A stretch of 64,000 nucleotides of DNA, from NCBI GenBank assembly GCA_001179505.1, contig CDMY01000273.1:1-64000 (forward strand), given 5' to 3'. The notes under the pieces are model-generated. The model was not told where the DNA came from and did not search any database. It saw nothing but the letters and a program-made list of their open reading frames with translations. Positions 34,701 to 47,594 of the stretch are shown here, in pieces. A program made the translations under genes and the position numbers. The stretch comes from Vitrella brassicaformis. Its lineage: Eukaryota > Sar > Vitrellaceae. The stretch's first letter is position 1; the number at the start of each line of letters is the position of its first letter.

Positions 34701-37239
34701 GGGACACCCGCCTGGACCCGCTGCAGAAGCTCCTTCTCGTCAGATGTCTCCGCCCCGACCGGGCCCTGCCGGCCGCAACGAACTTCGTCGCCGCCAAGAT
34801 GGACCCCAAGTTCGTCGACCCTCCGCCCCCCGACCTCGAGTCGTTCTACGAGGCGTCATCGGCCACCGTGCCAATGATCTTCGTCCTTTCACCCGGGGTC
34901 GACCCCGCACAGAACCTCATGTCGCTCGCAAATGCGACCGGGATCAGGGTGGCGTCGATATCGCTGGGGCAGGGCCAGTCGGTCAAGGCGGAGAGGATGC
35001 TGCGCGACGGTGCGGCCCAGGGCTTCTGGGTTTTTCTGGCCAACTGCCATTTGTCGCTGTCGTGGCTGCCTGAGCTGGAGAAGCTCATTGACCAGATCGT
35101 TGAGGAGAAGCCGAGGCCGAACTTCAGACTGTGGATGAGCAGCGAACCGACGCCTAAGTTCCCCATCGCCCTGCTGCAGCGGTCCATGAAGATGACCACC
35201 GAGCCACCACGCGGCCTCAAGGCCAACCTGCAAAGGCTGCTTGTCCAGGTGTCCGATGAAGAATTCTCCAGGTGGGTAAACAACACACCCACACAAATGA
35301 CCACCTTTCTCCATTTTGTCTGTGTCTCAACACATACAGAGTGAGGATCCAGGCCGACAAGTACCGCCGCCTGTTCTTCAACCTCTGCTGGCTGCACTCT
35401 GTCGTCCTTGAGAGGAGGAAGTTCAAGACGCTCGGGTGGAACGTGCCCTACGACTTCAACGACTCTGACTTTTCCATCTCCGACAACATCCTGGCCATCT
35501 ACATCGAGCAGTACTCGCAGGACGTCCCATGGGAGGCCATCCGCTACCTCATCGCCGACGCGTCCTACGGCGGGCGCGTGACGGACGACCGCGACCTGCG
35601 GCTGCTCAAAGTCTACTGCAACGAGTTCTTCTCACCGGCAGCCGTGCAAGCCAAGTTCATGCTCTCCACACTGCAGACCTACTTCTGCCCGGAAGACCTC
35701 TCACTCGTAAGCTAGATGGAGCACGCTCACAAGAAGCTCTCTGTCTGTCTGCCTTCCCTCAGTCGTCTTTCCGCAACTATGCTCGCGAGCTTCCGCTGAT
35801 CGACTCGCCGGAGGCCTTCGGGCAGCACGTGAATGCGGAGATATCGTCACAGATCGCCGACACCAACGCCCTCCTGGCCAATTTGGTGTCCATCCAGCCA
35901 CAGGGCGGCGCCGCAGCCGCACAAGAGGGAGGGGGAGCCGTCGAGACCAAAGATGACGCCGTAAGTGGGCGTGTGCGTGGTGTTCGAGCTGCCTCGATTG
36001 ATTGTGCATGTTATGTAGGTGCTCCGTCTGTGCACTGCGCTAGAGGAGAAGATGCCCGAGGACATCGACTACAGGGAGATCTACCAGCGCAACGAAAGCG
36101 ACCCCTCCCCTCTGCGCGTGGTCCTGCTGCAGGAGATCCAGCGGTACAACAAGCTGCTGCGGGCGGTGCGGAGCTCCCTGGCGTCTTTGCAGAAGGGCAT
36201 CAAGGGGCTGGTGGTCATCAGCGAGGAGCTCGAGGAGGTCATGCAGGCCGTCTATGAGGGGAAGGTCCCAAAGATGTGGTCCTTCGCATACCCCTCACTC
36301 AAGCCGCTGCTCTCGTGGGTGGCTGACCTCACCGAGAGAATCGAGCAGCTCAACAGATGGGGGCTGGAAGGTACGTACGTACCGCTGCATAGCTGGGAGG
36401 GGAGAGACACAGTCAGTGCTGCATACTTACTGTGTCTTGCTGGCTGGATGCAGGTGCTCCCCGTGTGTTTTGGCTGGGTGGCTTCACTTATCCGACTGGC
36501 TTCCTCACTGCCCTGCTGCAGCAGTCTGCCCGCAAGAACGTCATCTCCATCGATGCTCTGTCTTTCGACTTTGTTGTCCAGGTCGGGTCGTTGATTGCAG
36601 CGAACCAACACCGGTGCAGTGGGTACTGTGTGTGTTGCATTTGGCGTGTGTACAGGCGACATCCGATGAGGGTCAGGTGCATCAGCCGCCCAAAGAGGGC
36701 GCCATGGTCAAGAGAATGATCCTCGAGGGCGCCAAGTGGGACTATAACGCCGGGGTAAGTGATTGAGGCAGACGCAGACCGACCGACACACGCCGATGTC
36801 TCCTCCGCCTTTGTGTGTGTGTGTGAAAATGTGTTTAGCATTTGAGCGAGCCAGAGCCGATGGAGCTCTTCGCTGACATGCCAATCGTCCACTTCAGGGT
36901 CAGTCAGTCAGCCCGGCAACCACACACAGTGACAGACGGAGACACGACTGTACTTCTGTGTGTGCATCCCAACGTTGATGCAGCCTGTGGCGAAGAAGAA
37001 GGGGCCGTCTGATGACATGTACGGCTGCCCGCTGTACCTCTACCCCATTCGCACGGGCACCAGGGAAAGACCTTCCTTCATGATCACGGTCAGCCAAAAG
37101 CTCTCTCTATACAACACCCTCGGTCGGCCCCAGTCAGTGTGAGCTCCTCTGTTTGCAGGTCGATTTGAAGTCCGGGTCGCGGGACCCCTCTTATTGGGTG
37201 AAGCGGGGGACGGCCTTGCTGCTCTCAAAGGCTGACTAA
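19751..37239 (+). CDS. DNAH2: axonemal inner-arm dynein heavy chain, DNAH2 type
   Basis: A multi-exon gene with roughly 45-50 short introns and about 4,500 residues by estimate (DNAH2 is about 4,430). The ATG at 19751 ([14 protein letters not shown]) is preferred to the TTG in frame just before it. Order: N-terminal tail ([19 protein letters not shown]), linker ([31 protein letters not shown]), AAA1 with GPAGTGKTE near 27340 and [20 protein letters not shown] near 27570, AAA2 with GLTLSGKS near 28520, AAA3 with GHTGTGKTS near 29945, AAA4 with GVGGSGRHS near 31150, stalk coiled coils with the microtubule-binding tip at about 32070-33100, AAA5 ([16 protein letters not shown]), AAA6, and a C-terminal domain ending [16 protein letters not shown]2-specific wording such as [19 protein letters not shown] and the end sequence fix the class. 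DNAH2 is one of the two heavy chains of the I1/f inner arm that shapes flagellar bending. The reading frame appears intact throughout. Confidence 0.93.
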
Positions 37240-38291
37240 GAGTTGGGGGGCGTGTGTTCTGTGTGTCCATTTGGGAACACTGAGGGTCTTTGCTGACTGG
37301 GCTGGGCTGGGCTGGGATGGGCTTGGCTTAACTGGGCTCTGCAGTCTTTGCTGGTGGGTATGTCGGGTGGGGGGNNNNNNNNNNNNNNNNNNNNNNNNNN
37401 NNNNNNNNNNNNNNNNNNNNNNNNNNNNNNNNNNNNNNNNNNNNNNNNNNNNNNNNNNNNNNNNNNNNNNNNNNNNNNNNNNNNNNNNNNNNNNNNNNNN
37501 NNNNNNNNNNNNNNNNNNNNNNNNNNNNNNNNNNNNNNNNNNNNNNNNNNNNNNNNNNNNNNNNNNNNNNNNNNNNNNNNNNNNNNNNNNNNNNNNNNNN
37601 NNNNNNNNNNNNNNNNNNNNNNNNNNNNNNNNNNNNNNNNNNNNNNNNNNNNNNNNNNNNNNNNNNNNNNNNNNGGGGCATCTATCGCATGTTGGCACCC
37701 GCCTCAGGCGGGCGGGGGGGCGGGGGGGGGCATTTGCTATCTGTCCTACCTACCTATCGGCGGTGCTTTGCTCCTTCCCTCCACGTTTGCATTCTTTGCA
37801 CGAGGGTGCTTTATCGAGGGCTGAACCGCACCCACCCCACCACACCAGGAAGAGCATTCGTCCATGAGGGCACACCACCCATGCCATGGACATGACACAC
37901 TCCTGTCCTACATGCTCCTGTCTGTCTGTGTCGTCACACAAGACATGTGCTGCCTGTATCTGTGAGCTCAGATGTGACCTTCGCCCTAGCTACTTACTGC
38001 ACAGACACGTACTCACATGGACCAACCATACTGTCCAAATGTCATCGATTCTCACAGACGGGATGGACGGAAGCAATTAGTTAACTACGTGGCACCGCAC
38101 CCCAGCTAAGCTACCCCACCCCTGTCGGTCTGTCGCACTGCGCCGAGTGAGTCCGCCACGTTGCGGAGGCACCGAAGAGACAGACACCTGCACACACATA
38201 GGCACCGCACACAGCCGGCCGAGATATCTATCTACCGCAAGTGACGGTCGTGTGGGTGTGGTTTAGTGGGTTCCACTACTTAAGTACTTAC
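37240..38291. other. intergenic between convergent genes, with gap
   Basis: This holds the 3' flanks of DNAH2 and of the minus-strand helical-repeat gene, a 300-N gap, and a G-rich run at about 37708-37730 just after the gap. GGGCT repeats lie before the gap at 37300-37330. I see no gene. Confidence 0.6.
37375..37674. other. assembly gap, 300 N
   Basis: Exactly 300 undetermined bases, bounded by GGGG on both sides. G-rich sequence probably stopped the assembly. Confidence 0.98.
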
Positions 38292-41200
38292 TTACCTGAG
38301 TGTGAAGGGGAGACAGCAATACACACAGCTCATCAGGATGATCTCCAAACGACACAGATCCGCTGCACTCGTGCAGTGCACGCCACACACACACACAACG
38401 TTGACCTTCCACTTCATGTGAATGCAGTGCGTCCTCCCTTGCCGTTTGACCGACTGAGTGACAGGCTTACATGGATAGGCGCTGGAGGTCCTGCCTTGCG
38501 CCTGACACAGACAGACAGAGACACACAGACAGACCCCAACGACTGACTGACCCCGATCTCCCGTCTGTCTCCCTCTCCCCTCTGCGTCTGTCTGTCTGCA
38601 TGGTCCCTCCCTCCCTCCTCCCTGCCATCCCATCATTATTATCATTTACCAGAACGGACGTCAGCCTCCTGAACACCGCCCGTCGCACAGCGGCACCACT
38701 GGCCTCCCATGAAGAGTCACTCTGACCATCATGGCCCAGAGCATTGCCATCGTTGTCGTGGACCAGCGGGGCCGGTGAGTGTGAGTGGTGGTACAGTGAC
38801 AGCGAGTACGCCCAGTGCAGCGCATTGGAGGCCGACAGGAGGCGGAAATTGTCACCGCTCGACTGCACAGACAGCACATGGACACAGACATCGCATCGCA
38901 TCGCATACACTGTGTGTGTCATTCATTCCATTCATTGTGTACTCGCTGCGCTCACCAGTGTGTCGGCGACTCGCTGCAGCAGGGGTCCCAGTTTCAACCG
39001 CCCCTCACCACTACCACCGTCACCACTACCGCCGCCCTGCCAGGTGGCACCTCCCATGCCTCTGAGTTCCAGCACGGCCACGTACCACCGCACACTGGCG
39101 TCCAGCGCAGACGGGGAGAGGGTGGCCTGCGACCGAGCATCGTCGGTGAGGCGGTCCACCAGCATTGACAGGAAGCCTTCGCTCATCAGACCCACACGCT
39201 GATATACCGATCACTCAACGGCGGAGAAAGAGAGTGGTGTGTGTGTTGTGTTGTGTTGTGTTGTCTCGTCTCGTCTCGTCTGGTAGTGTCAGTCACCTTT
39301 GTGAATGACGAGAGGAGGAAGGCCACATCGACCGGCTGCAGCTCAGTCACCCGCTGGGCAAACAGCTGCTGGCACGCCTGACGAGAAGGGGACCCTTGGT
39401 TCAGTCAGTGTGCTTCCTGCCCCACCCCCCACCCTCCCACTCCCACCCTCCCACTTACCATGCAGACGTCATCGCTTCTCGGCGACCGCACCGAAGTGAA
39501 AGCCTCAGCCACCAGACACAGCTCCTTTACCTACACACACACACACATCGACGAACACGCATGTGTGACCGACCGCCCCACTCACCGAGTAATCCGCCAG
39601 CGGCAACACAGCTTGTGTCGCCCCCCGTCGTCTCACGGTCCAGCCATCCCCAGCACCACCAGCAGCAGTAGTAGTTACGGCAACAGGTGTGGTGAGGTGG
39701 GCGGCCAACCAGTCCATGAGCGGCAGTGACGGCAGTTCGTGCACTTGGCCTTCCTCGATGTCCTGCCACTTCCTCAGCTCGTGTCGGGACTTGCGGGCGT
39801 GTGCCTGCTCGGCCTTCTGGTGCAGCTTGGCCAGGCCGTTGGTGAACGACGACACCTCCTGCGGCATCCACTGGGCCACAGGGGGGACCTGGGGATGCTC
39901 CATGACCAGACGACACAGTGCCTGGAGCCAAATCAATACACACACACACACACACACACACAGAGAAAAAGAGAGAAGTGTGTGTGTGTGTGTGTGTACC
40001 GGCCTTATGTGTGTTGTGTCAACCTACTTTGGTGATGGCAGGGAGCTGTTCCTCGAGCAGTGAGTGGTCCCGGTGTTTGGCGAGTGTGGAGCACCAGATG
40101 GAGAGGTGGTGCGGCCGCACCACCAGCCCGCCCTCCAGCAGCGCCAAGATCCGCGGCACCAGCCGCACCACCACCTCCCTCATGTCAAAACCACAACCAC
40201 CTCCCTGGGCTGTGCTCTCCCTTGCATCTGCTCCAGACCGGTCCTCATCGGCCAATTCCCTTGTGTCACTTGGAGGCTTGTCACGCGTCGTGGTAATCGG
40301 CAGGTCATCGAGCAGGAGGCCCCGCGGGCTTGGCAGCCCACCTGAGGCGCATCCCGTCCCTCTCTCCCTCGCCACGCCTCCCCTCCGTCTCGCCGACGGC
40401 CTCATGTGCACGATCGAGTCTTCTGAGGTCTTTAGATCCGTCGCTGTCTCTGTTTGCTGGGAAAGGACCTCATCTCCTCCGTCATGACGTGATGCCATCG
40501 TGGTGGTGGTGTCACCAACAGGGGACTGTTGGGGCTGCTCGTCAAGAGGGTGTACTGGCGGTGGGGACGGGACCTGCCGGCCGCGTAGGAGTGGCTCCAG
40601 CTGGCCCAGATGCAAGAACAGCATAGCCATGTGTGACGCCTCCAGCTGAGAGGGGTTGGCCAGCAGCCGGCCCTTGCACTCGTGGACCAGCTGCACCACT
40701 GTGTCGTGCTGAACCAGCCACTCAGCTGATAACCCATCGATATCGAGCTGAGCAAGCCGCGCGAGAGACGCCAGGAGGCTGCAGTGGCTGCTGGAGGTCA
40801 TGCCCTCCATGCGGGATGACAGGGCGGGGAGGAGGTGGTCCGTGATGAGCGCCTGGGACCGTCTGAGAGCCAGCCGCTTCCTCTCCAGTGGGCTGGCGTC
40901 CGTCCACTTATCATCATCATTCTCTCGCGTCTTTTTCCCCTCTGTCTTGCCCTCCAGCCGGCGTGTGTCGCTCAGAACCGCAGGCAGCCCCAGCTTGCTG
41001 AAAGCATCCAGGTACTGCACCACATCCTGGCAGTTCCAATCCCGCCCCCTCAGCATCGCCGGCACGCTCTCGATCGTCCTGCGGAAGAACTGCCGATGCG
41101 CATACTGCAGCTGGACCATGGCGCGGCACACGGCAGCGATGTCCATCGGCCGGTAGGCGTCCATGTGGCTCGTGGCGTGTGTCAGCAGCGCGGGCAGCAG

Positions 41201-41836
41201 CAGGTTGGACCGATAGTCGAGGCGCACACACAGCTGCAGAAGCCTCACGAGGGCCTTGGGCGAGAGCCTGCTGAGGTGCCGGGGGTTGGCGAGGTGGGGC
41301 GCCCATCCCTCGAGCGCCCGCGAGATCTCCCCGCACATATCCATGCCGTCGACCCCTCCGAACTCGGCCAGATGGAGCATAGTGGCGCTGAGAGATGAAA
41401 CGTCCTCGCGAAACATGTCGCTGGCCGGCGAGCAGGGGTCGATGGCGGCCATCACGCCCCGCTGCGTGCCTTCGTGTCGACACCTGAGCGCCCTCAGGCT
41501 CTCAACCAGGCTGCACAGCTGCTTGCTGCTGAACTGCTGCAGCCGCGATGGTACGTCCACCTTGTCTAAACACGCCTTGACGACCTGCATACCCAGCTGG
41601 TTGGACCGCGCCACCGACCGCAGGAAGGAACAGATCTGGCTGGGCGTTTCGGTGCCGCTGAGCAGTGAGGTGATGCCGACGAGCTGGCTCGACACCTGGG
41701 GAGGGCCCTTCTGCCGATGTTTCCACAGCACAGCCGGGAGCCGCTTGGGTGTGGGAGGCAGAGTGGGCTCCGGCAGGGCGGACAGATGCCGCAGTGGCAT
41801 CGACCGGGGAGCAGCTTGTTTCGCAAGGGACGTCAT
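38292..41836 (-). CDS. organellar helical-repeat RNA-binding protein (heptatricopeptide/OPR-like)
   Basis: Eight exons join in phase to 951 residues: 40028-41836, 39586-39921, 39459-39530, 39297-39377, 38956-39198, 38650-38862, 38471-38501 and 38292-38362. The ATG at 41836 starts an Arg/Lys-rich, acid-free leader (MTSLAKQAAPRSMPLRHLSA) typical of a mitochondrial presequence. Residues about 60-450 are repeated helical pairs with leucine periodicity (FSSKQLCSLVESLRALRC; LSPKALVRLLQLCVRLDY; RPMDIAAVCRAMVQLQYA; WNCQDVVQYLDAFSKLGLP). This is the pattern of the heptatricopeptide/RAP-associated proteins expanded in apicomplexans and their relatives, which act on organellar RNA. A Pro/Ser-rich spacer follows, then more helices (LQPVDVAFLLSSFTK; RVADTL). 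No clear RAP domain is visible at the end. The two shortest terminal exons are the least certain part. Confidence 0.7.
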
Positions 41837-42293
41837 GATCAACTCATGCGTCGTCTTTCCATCTGTGTCGCGAGCTCAAGCTCCCGCCTCTCAAAAGACC
41901 CCCAACGCCCCCCCGCCTTTTCCCGGCCTTCTCTCGCCAGTTTCTTCCCGTGAATGTGTAGGTGACCACACTGAGGAGCGGTTCAGCGCGTTGAATGGCA
42001 AAAAGAATTTGCCGGATTCACGCAAAGCAGCAATTCGATCCTCACTCGATCGGAAGTAAAATCTTCCCTGTCCGACCTTAGGCTTGAGTCCCACGCGCAT
42101 GAGGGCTTCGTGCTGGCAGTGCACAACCGCATACAGTTGAAAGGACTGTCGGCTTCCCGCAAATTTTGCGAGCTCCTACGACAACCCAAACCCTAAGCTC
42201 CAAACCCGGCGAGGGGCGAGGCCACTTCTTTCACGAGAATCAAGATGAAAACAGATCTCTGTCTTTGACGAGGAAAACCTGTGAACAATCTCG
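41837..42293. promoter_or_regulatory. divergent promoter with a telo-box-like element
   Basis: A 457-bp spacer separates divergent starts (41836 minus, 42294 plus). It contains caaaccctaagc at about 42186, a perfect AAACCCTAA telo-box as found in promoters of many plant housekeeping genes. No TATA box is evident. Confidence 0.4.
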
Positions 42294-45200
42294 ATGTCTG
42301 GCCGTCGGTCAGCGCCTGCAACGGGTGCGCACGAGAGCGTGTCGTTTATCCTGGCAGCATCGACGGCCCGGCCGTGTCACTGCAACGCCGTGACCAAGAT
42401 CCTCAGTGACCCCGATGGATCAAACCATCTGCTCACTGCATCCAGGGGTGAGCAGACAGACAGACAGGCAGGCAGACAGATCTGCGTCTGTCCATTGACC
42501 AATGTGATGTGTGTTGGATGGTGGCCCACGTCAGATTCGACGATTCGGTATTGGTCTTTGGGTGACAGTGAGGCGACCAATCAGTATGTGCTGATGGAGC
42601 ACTCACACTGGTACGAAAGCTGACTGACAGACCCGGCTATGCATAGTCTCGTGGCGTTTGCTTGTTTGGCTGCAGGGTCAACGATGCCGTCATCGTGCCC
42701 TCATACCGCAAAGGTCAGAAAGAGATATCGAAGAATGTCGATTTAATCACATCCGTAGTCCGTCAGGCAGGCACCCAGCAATGTTTTGTCCTTCTGCCTG
42801 CCTGCCTGCCTGCCTGTGTGTATCAGTGATATCGTGTTCAAGCGACAAGCTGATCAAGGTGTGGGACTTACCCAACGTGCGTGACGTCAAAGACCTCCAA
42901 CCGGAGGACCGCACCCCCACCCCCACCCCCTCCTCACGACTCCACCCCCCACACACACACCAAGACAGCCACAACAATGGCGCCGCACCGACTGTCCCTT
43001 ATTCCACCTTCTTCCCGCCCTCCCCTCCCGCCCGGCCGCTGGGGGGGCTGCCGAGGGCCTCGCCTCTGGCCGTCCCGCCATGTCTGCCCGCCATCGGCAC
43101 CATGGCGTTCCATCGCGACTATGTGCAGGCACTCGGGTATGCCTACGACGTGAATCTGCTGGCGTCTGTCGGCCTGGATGGCAAGGTCTGCCTTGCCGAC
43201 GTGACAGTCGCGGTACCGTCGTTCACGATCCCCCCACTGCCGCTGGATCCGACGCCGTCGACGCCTCTGGGGGGGCTGTACCCCACCACGCCCTCATCGC
43301 TGCCCGCACGAACCCCGCAGTCCGCCAGTCAGCGAGTGCCGAAGGAGTCCGCTGTGCGAAGGGTATCAGAGGGGCCCGGCAGGATACACGCAAGGCCTGG
43401 TAGGTACACAGAATGATGAGGAAGAAGCGGCTGGTTAATGGGTCGACATGATGGGTTGATGGACTGCAGCTGGGCGTGTGTGTGTTGCTTGCAGGCGATG
43501 ACGGTCCGGCTGTGATATCGCCGTCGCATGATGATGTGGTGGGCAGGAGGGCTGCTGCCGGTGGCGGCGGCGTTGTGGGTGTGGGTGTGGGCGTGGGCGT
43601 GGGTGGGGGGTCTTCATCGTCCTCTGCTTGTTCGTCCAAGAGGCACACTTTGGGGCGGTTTTCGTCTTCTGGGATGTACATACCCGACTCAGAAGTATGG
43701 AAACACTCCATCTGGTACAGGCCAAGGACAAACCACGGCACGGCAGCCACCCCCTCATATATTGATGCTGGCTGGCTGATGCGGGGGTGAGTGGCTTCAG
43801 GTGTCTGGCCATCAATCGCCGGGGGTCCGTTCTTGTCTGCGGCACACAGGCCGCAGTGAGAAACAACAGCATAGAGGAATGAACATGGGACGCATCTGAC
43901 AGGGCTGATGTGTGCGTGTGTGTGTGCAGAACTTGGTAGGTTGGGATTTGCGTGCGGGTCAGGTGAGCTTCAAGCTCAAGGGTCACACGGACAACGTGCG
44001 GCAAGTGCTCCTCAGCGAAGACTCGACGCTGGCGGTGACGGGCGGGTCTGACCGTCTCCTCAAGGTGTGGGACCTGCGGACCAAGAAAGTCCTCCACACC
44101 ATCACCTCACACACAGACTCGGTGAGCGGATGGCGATGGTGAGGGTGGGTGGTGTGAACAGACATGGATGCGCCAAAGGCACCTTCCTATGGGTGTTTGT
44201 GTCGTCTGTGTATACTAGATCTGGGCTCTGTGGGGCAAGCTGCACAGCCACCCATGGATGTGAGCAAGCCAAGCAGACCAGGCAGTTAGCCACTTTCGTT
44301 GCCCCTACACCCATCCTTGCCTGTGTGTGTATCCCATCTGTCCGGCAGTTATTCCGGTGGCCGCGACGGCCGTCTGTTTGCCCACCATATGAGCAAGAGG
44401 GAGTCGCACCTCATCGGCCTCCACGACTCGCCCATCCTCACCGTCACCGGCCCATCGATGCCACCCGATGGCACCAGCACCAACAGCACCAGCACCAACA
44501 GCACCAGCACCAGCAGCAGCAGCAGCAGGGTGGGGGCGGTCTGGTGCTCCACGATGGACTCGAGCGTCCATCGCTGGGTACGTCAGTCACATGACGGCAG
44601 CATAGCATTACACACACCAGGCACGGTAACATGTCTGTATATGTGCCAGCCACACGTGCCGTCATCTCCTGTGGTGGTGCCCTTCAACCCCCGGCAGGCG
44701 TCCGCCAACAACCTGCAGACATACGACTATGATGTACGTGACGTGAGCCAGGGAGGGAGGGAGCTGAGCTAAGCATTCCACACACAATTGTTGTGTGTGC
44801 TGATTTGATTTCTTCTTTCGCAGGAGGCCGAGGTGCAGCAGCAGCTGAAGCCATCCTACTCCATCGGTGGAGTCCCCCGTCTGGTGTGCCAGCGTGTGCT
44901 GCACAACCAGCGGCTGATCCTCACCCGCGACCTCGACAAGAGAGTGGCGCTGTGGGACGTCATGCAGGGCGCTAAGATCAACGAGTTCGGACAGGAGGAG
45001 GACTTCGACAAAAAGGTAAGTTGAGTGGGGGTGAGGGAGGGATGTCATGTCACCGCATCGGTATCTATCGACACTACTCAGTTTCTCCGTCTTTGGTGCG
45101 TTTGTCAGTATGAGGAGCTTGATTCAATGGTTTCGGTGCCCCAGTGGTTCTCCGCTGATGTGGCTCTCGGGGTGGGTGAGCTCCACGAGAGAGAATATGA

Positions 45201-46785
45201 GGGTGGCGGAGAAATGCGGCGTGGCTGCACCTGTCTGTCTATCAGGCGCTGCGCATCGAGTTGGACGAGCGTCGGGCCTTCTGTGCAGAGGTTTACGCAT
45301 CTGACCTGGGGCTCGGGTCGGCCGACGTCGAACTCAAACGTCAACACACACACACACACACACACGGGCAGACAGACAGCCACACACACACACAGACACA
45401 GAGGGAGAGAGCGTGTGTGTGCCGTGTTTCCATCTCTCTCTATGGACCTATTTCTGTTTGCCAATGTAATCTGTCTCTCTGGATGCAATGCAGTCAACCT
45501 CGGTCAGCGTGCCCTGTGTCACCTCTTCGCCCGCTGGTCGAGGTCCACCGGCATCCGCACAGAGGCAACCACAGCAGACGGCATCACGCACGGCGGCATC
45601 TCGCCCTCCAAGTTCTACAACGCCGCGCGACAAAGCGGCACGCCAGCAGCAGGGGGGGTGACGGTGGCTGACGGCGGGAGCAACGCGCCAGACCTGACGA
45701 TTCTCGCGCTGTCTGGTGAGACGCCCCCCGTGGCTGACGAGAGGGGGAGCAGCGGCCACGGCCAGGGTGGGCGAGAGGGGATCGCGCGGAAGCACTCGGG
45801 CGACGGGAGGCTGGGGCACTCCATCAAGCCGCCGCTCGTCAAGTGAGCTCTCGGCTGCGAGCAGATAGATGGGTGGGTGGAAGGGAATGAGGCGAGACGA
45901 TGGGCGTGTGTGTGTGAATGGTTGGCAGGTATGTGGGTTTGTATGACGGGGGTGAGAGCGAGAAGCGGCTACCGCCATGGGTATTCGACTGCGTCTGGAA
46001 GGTGAGTGCGTGAGAACCACAACAACCCCAACGGATCTTACAGTACATTCATCCATCCGTCTCTTCGCGTGTGTCCCTGCCTGCCTGCCTGCCTGCCTGC
46101 CCCCCGACAGGGCCACACGCCCCCGCCGCCTCCCTCCCTCGTCTACTTCACCCTCAGGCCGCGAGAGGGCTCACAGCTGCCAGCACTGCAGACGTGAGCA
46201 AGACAAGACACCACTACCTAACCTACCACACACAAGTAGTTGACCTGGTGTGTGATGCCATCGTCTGTCTATCTCTGTTGGCTCCCACCCACCCCAGGAC
46301 ACACAAGCTCAGCGCCCCTGCGATCGTGAGGCTGCGAAAGGTCCGCACCTACGTGGTCGAGCGGCTTCGCAACGACCTGACCAAGCTGCAGCAGCAGGGC
46401 GATAAGGGTGCTGGTGGTGCGGCCAAGAGGGGCGGGCCGTCAGAGAGGGAGGAGCGGAGGGCGAGCACTGGTCCGCTGGAGGAGTTGGTGCGGCTGGCGT
46501 GCAAGGGGAGGATACTCAGCGCCGACATGAACCTGGCCACCGTCAAGGACTTCATCTGCAAGTCCCGCACCGACGTCGAAATCACGTACACTCGGATCTG
46601 TGGAGTGAGGCCTGCGGACATTCACCCATATTCTCCTTCGTGTGTATGGATGGTATGCCTTGGTCAGGTATCACTCGGTGTTTGACGCCGACGAGACGAG
46701 CGGGTCCATGACACCATCCTTCCTACCGCTGCAGCGAAAACCGGCAGGCGAGCCTCGCGGAAAGGCCGACCCGCCGCAAGTATAG
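42294..46785 (+). CDS. WDR48: WD40 protein WDR48/UAF1, deubiquitinase activator
   Basis: At least 14 exons. The first four join in phase: 42294-42447, 42535-42610, 42676-42713 and 42827-43399; the last starts at 46668. WD blades follow WDR48 order: ASRDSTIRYWSLGD, HSHWVNDAVIVPS, SCSSDKLIKVWDLP, then FHRDYVQALGYAYDVNLLAS (equivalent to the HKDYVKALAYA blade), LKGHTDNVRQVLLSEDST, YSGGRDGRLFAHH, and LILTRDLDKRVALWDVMQ. The ancillary region keeps VPQWFSADVALG and PPWVFDCVW. The C-terminal SUMO-like (DUF3337) domain reads LSAPAIVRLRKVRTYVVERL, then ACKGRILSADMNLATVKDFI and DVEITYHSV. WDR48 activates USP1, USP12 and USP46. Long Pro-rich (about 42900-43090) and Gly/Val-rich (about 43555-43610) insertions sit between blades. 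The last junction uses the donor at 46586, because only this keeps the frame. Confidence 0.9.
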
Positions 46786-47115
46786 CCTAGCCTGTCTGAT
46801 TATTGACTGATGTCTGGATGGATGGATGGATGACTGTACGAGTTGCAATGCGTGTGAAGAGCGTTGTGTGGCGGTGCGGTCGGTTGTTGTTGAGAGACGT
46901 CAAGACGAGAGACTGGCCCGTTCGGTCCGGGTATGTGTGCATGCATTTGCATGCAGACGCTGTTCGTGCTGAAGGCCGTGCATCGGTCTGTCTGAGAGAG
47001 ACCCATTGCACGCGCAAACGTGCAGTCCACTCCACTCACCCATGCATGCAGCCTAGTCTGCCTTCTCTCTCCCCCTCCCTCCCTCCCTCCCTCCCAACAC
47101 ACTGACTGATATGGA
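46786..47115. other. intergenic between convergent 3' ends
   Basis: A 330-bp spacer with GGAT and CT-rich repeats. I see nothing that looks coding. Confidence 0.5.
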
Positions 47116-47558
47116 TCAGTAGTCGACGGGCTCGTCGATGTCAGTGTCGCACGCCGAGTCCTCATCGGCATATTTCTCCTCGTCGGCCCAGTGCACGTCG
47201 GCCGTCTTGGGGTAAGCGAAGAAGACCTCTGACTCGGTAATGCCCCAGCGCTTCTTGATGTGGCGCAGACGGCCCTAACACACACACACACACACACGGG
47301 GTGGAATGGATGGTGGTGTGGCTTCAAATGAGGCGGTAAGGGCGGTCGGTCTTACGAATGCCTTTTTGACTTCATGCATACGCGGGAACTCCATGAAGAA
47401 CATCCTGCATCGCATCGATGAGAAGCAGCTCACACGTCGGACCGACGTAATACTCAGGTGGGTGCATTTACTCCATCAGGCACTCACTCACCCGATTCTG
47501 TGCTCGCCGATCGAGTGGCCCGTCACTCGCTGGGGGTACTGCAACACATGGAGCCGTG

Positions 47559-47594
<36 letters not shown>

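Noticed and set aside
37225-37867. Open frames crossing the second run of N.
   Set aside because: Same reason; they consist mainly of undetermined residues.
38292-38645. A separate 117-residue minus-strand gene.
   Set aside because: Its end fits in phase as the last exon of the helical-repeat gene; the rest is a repeat-rich intron.
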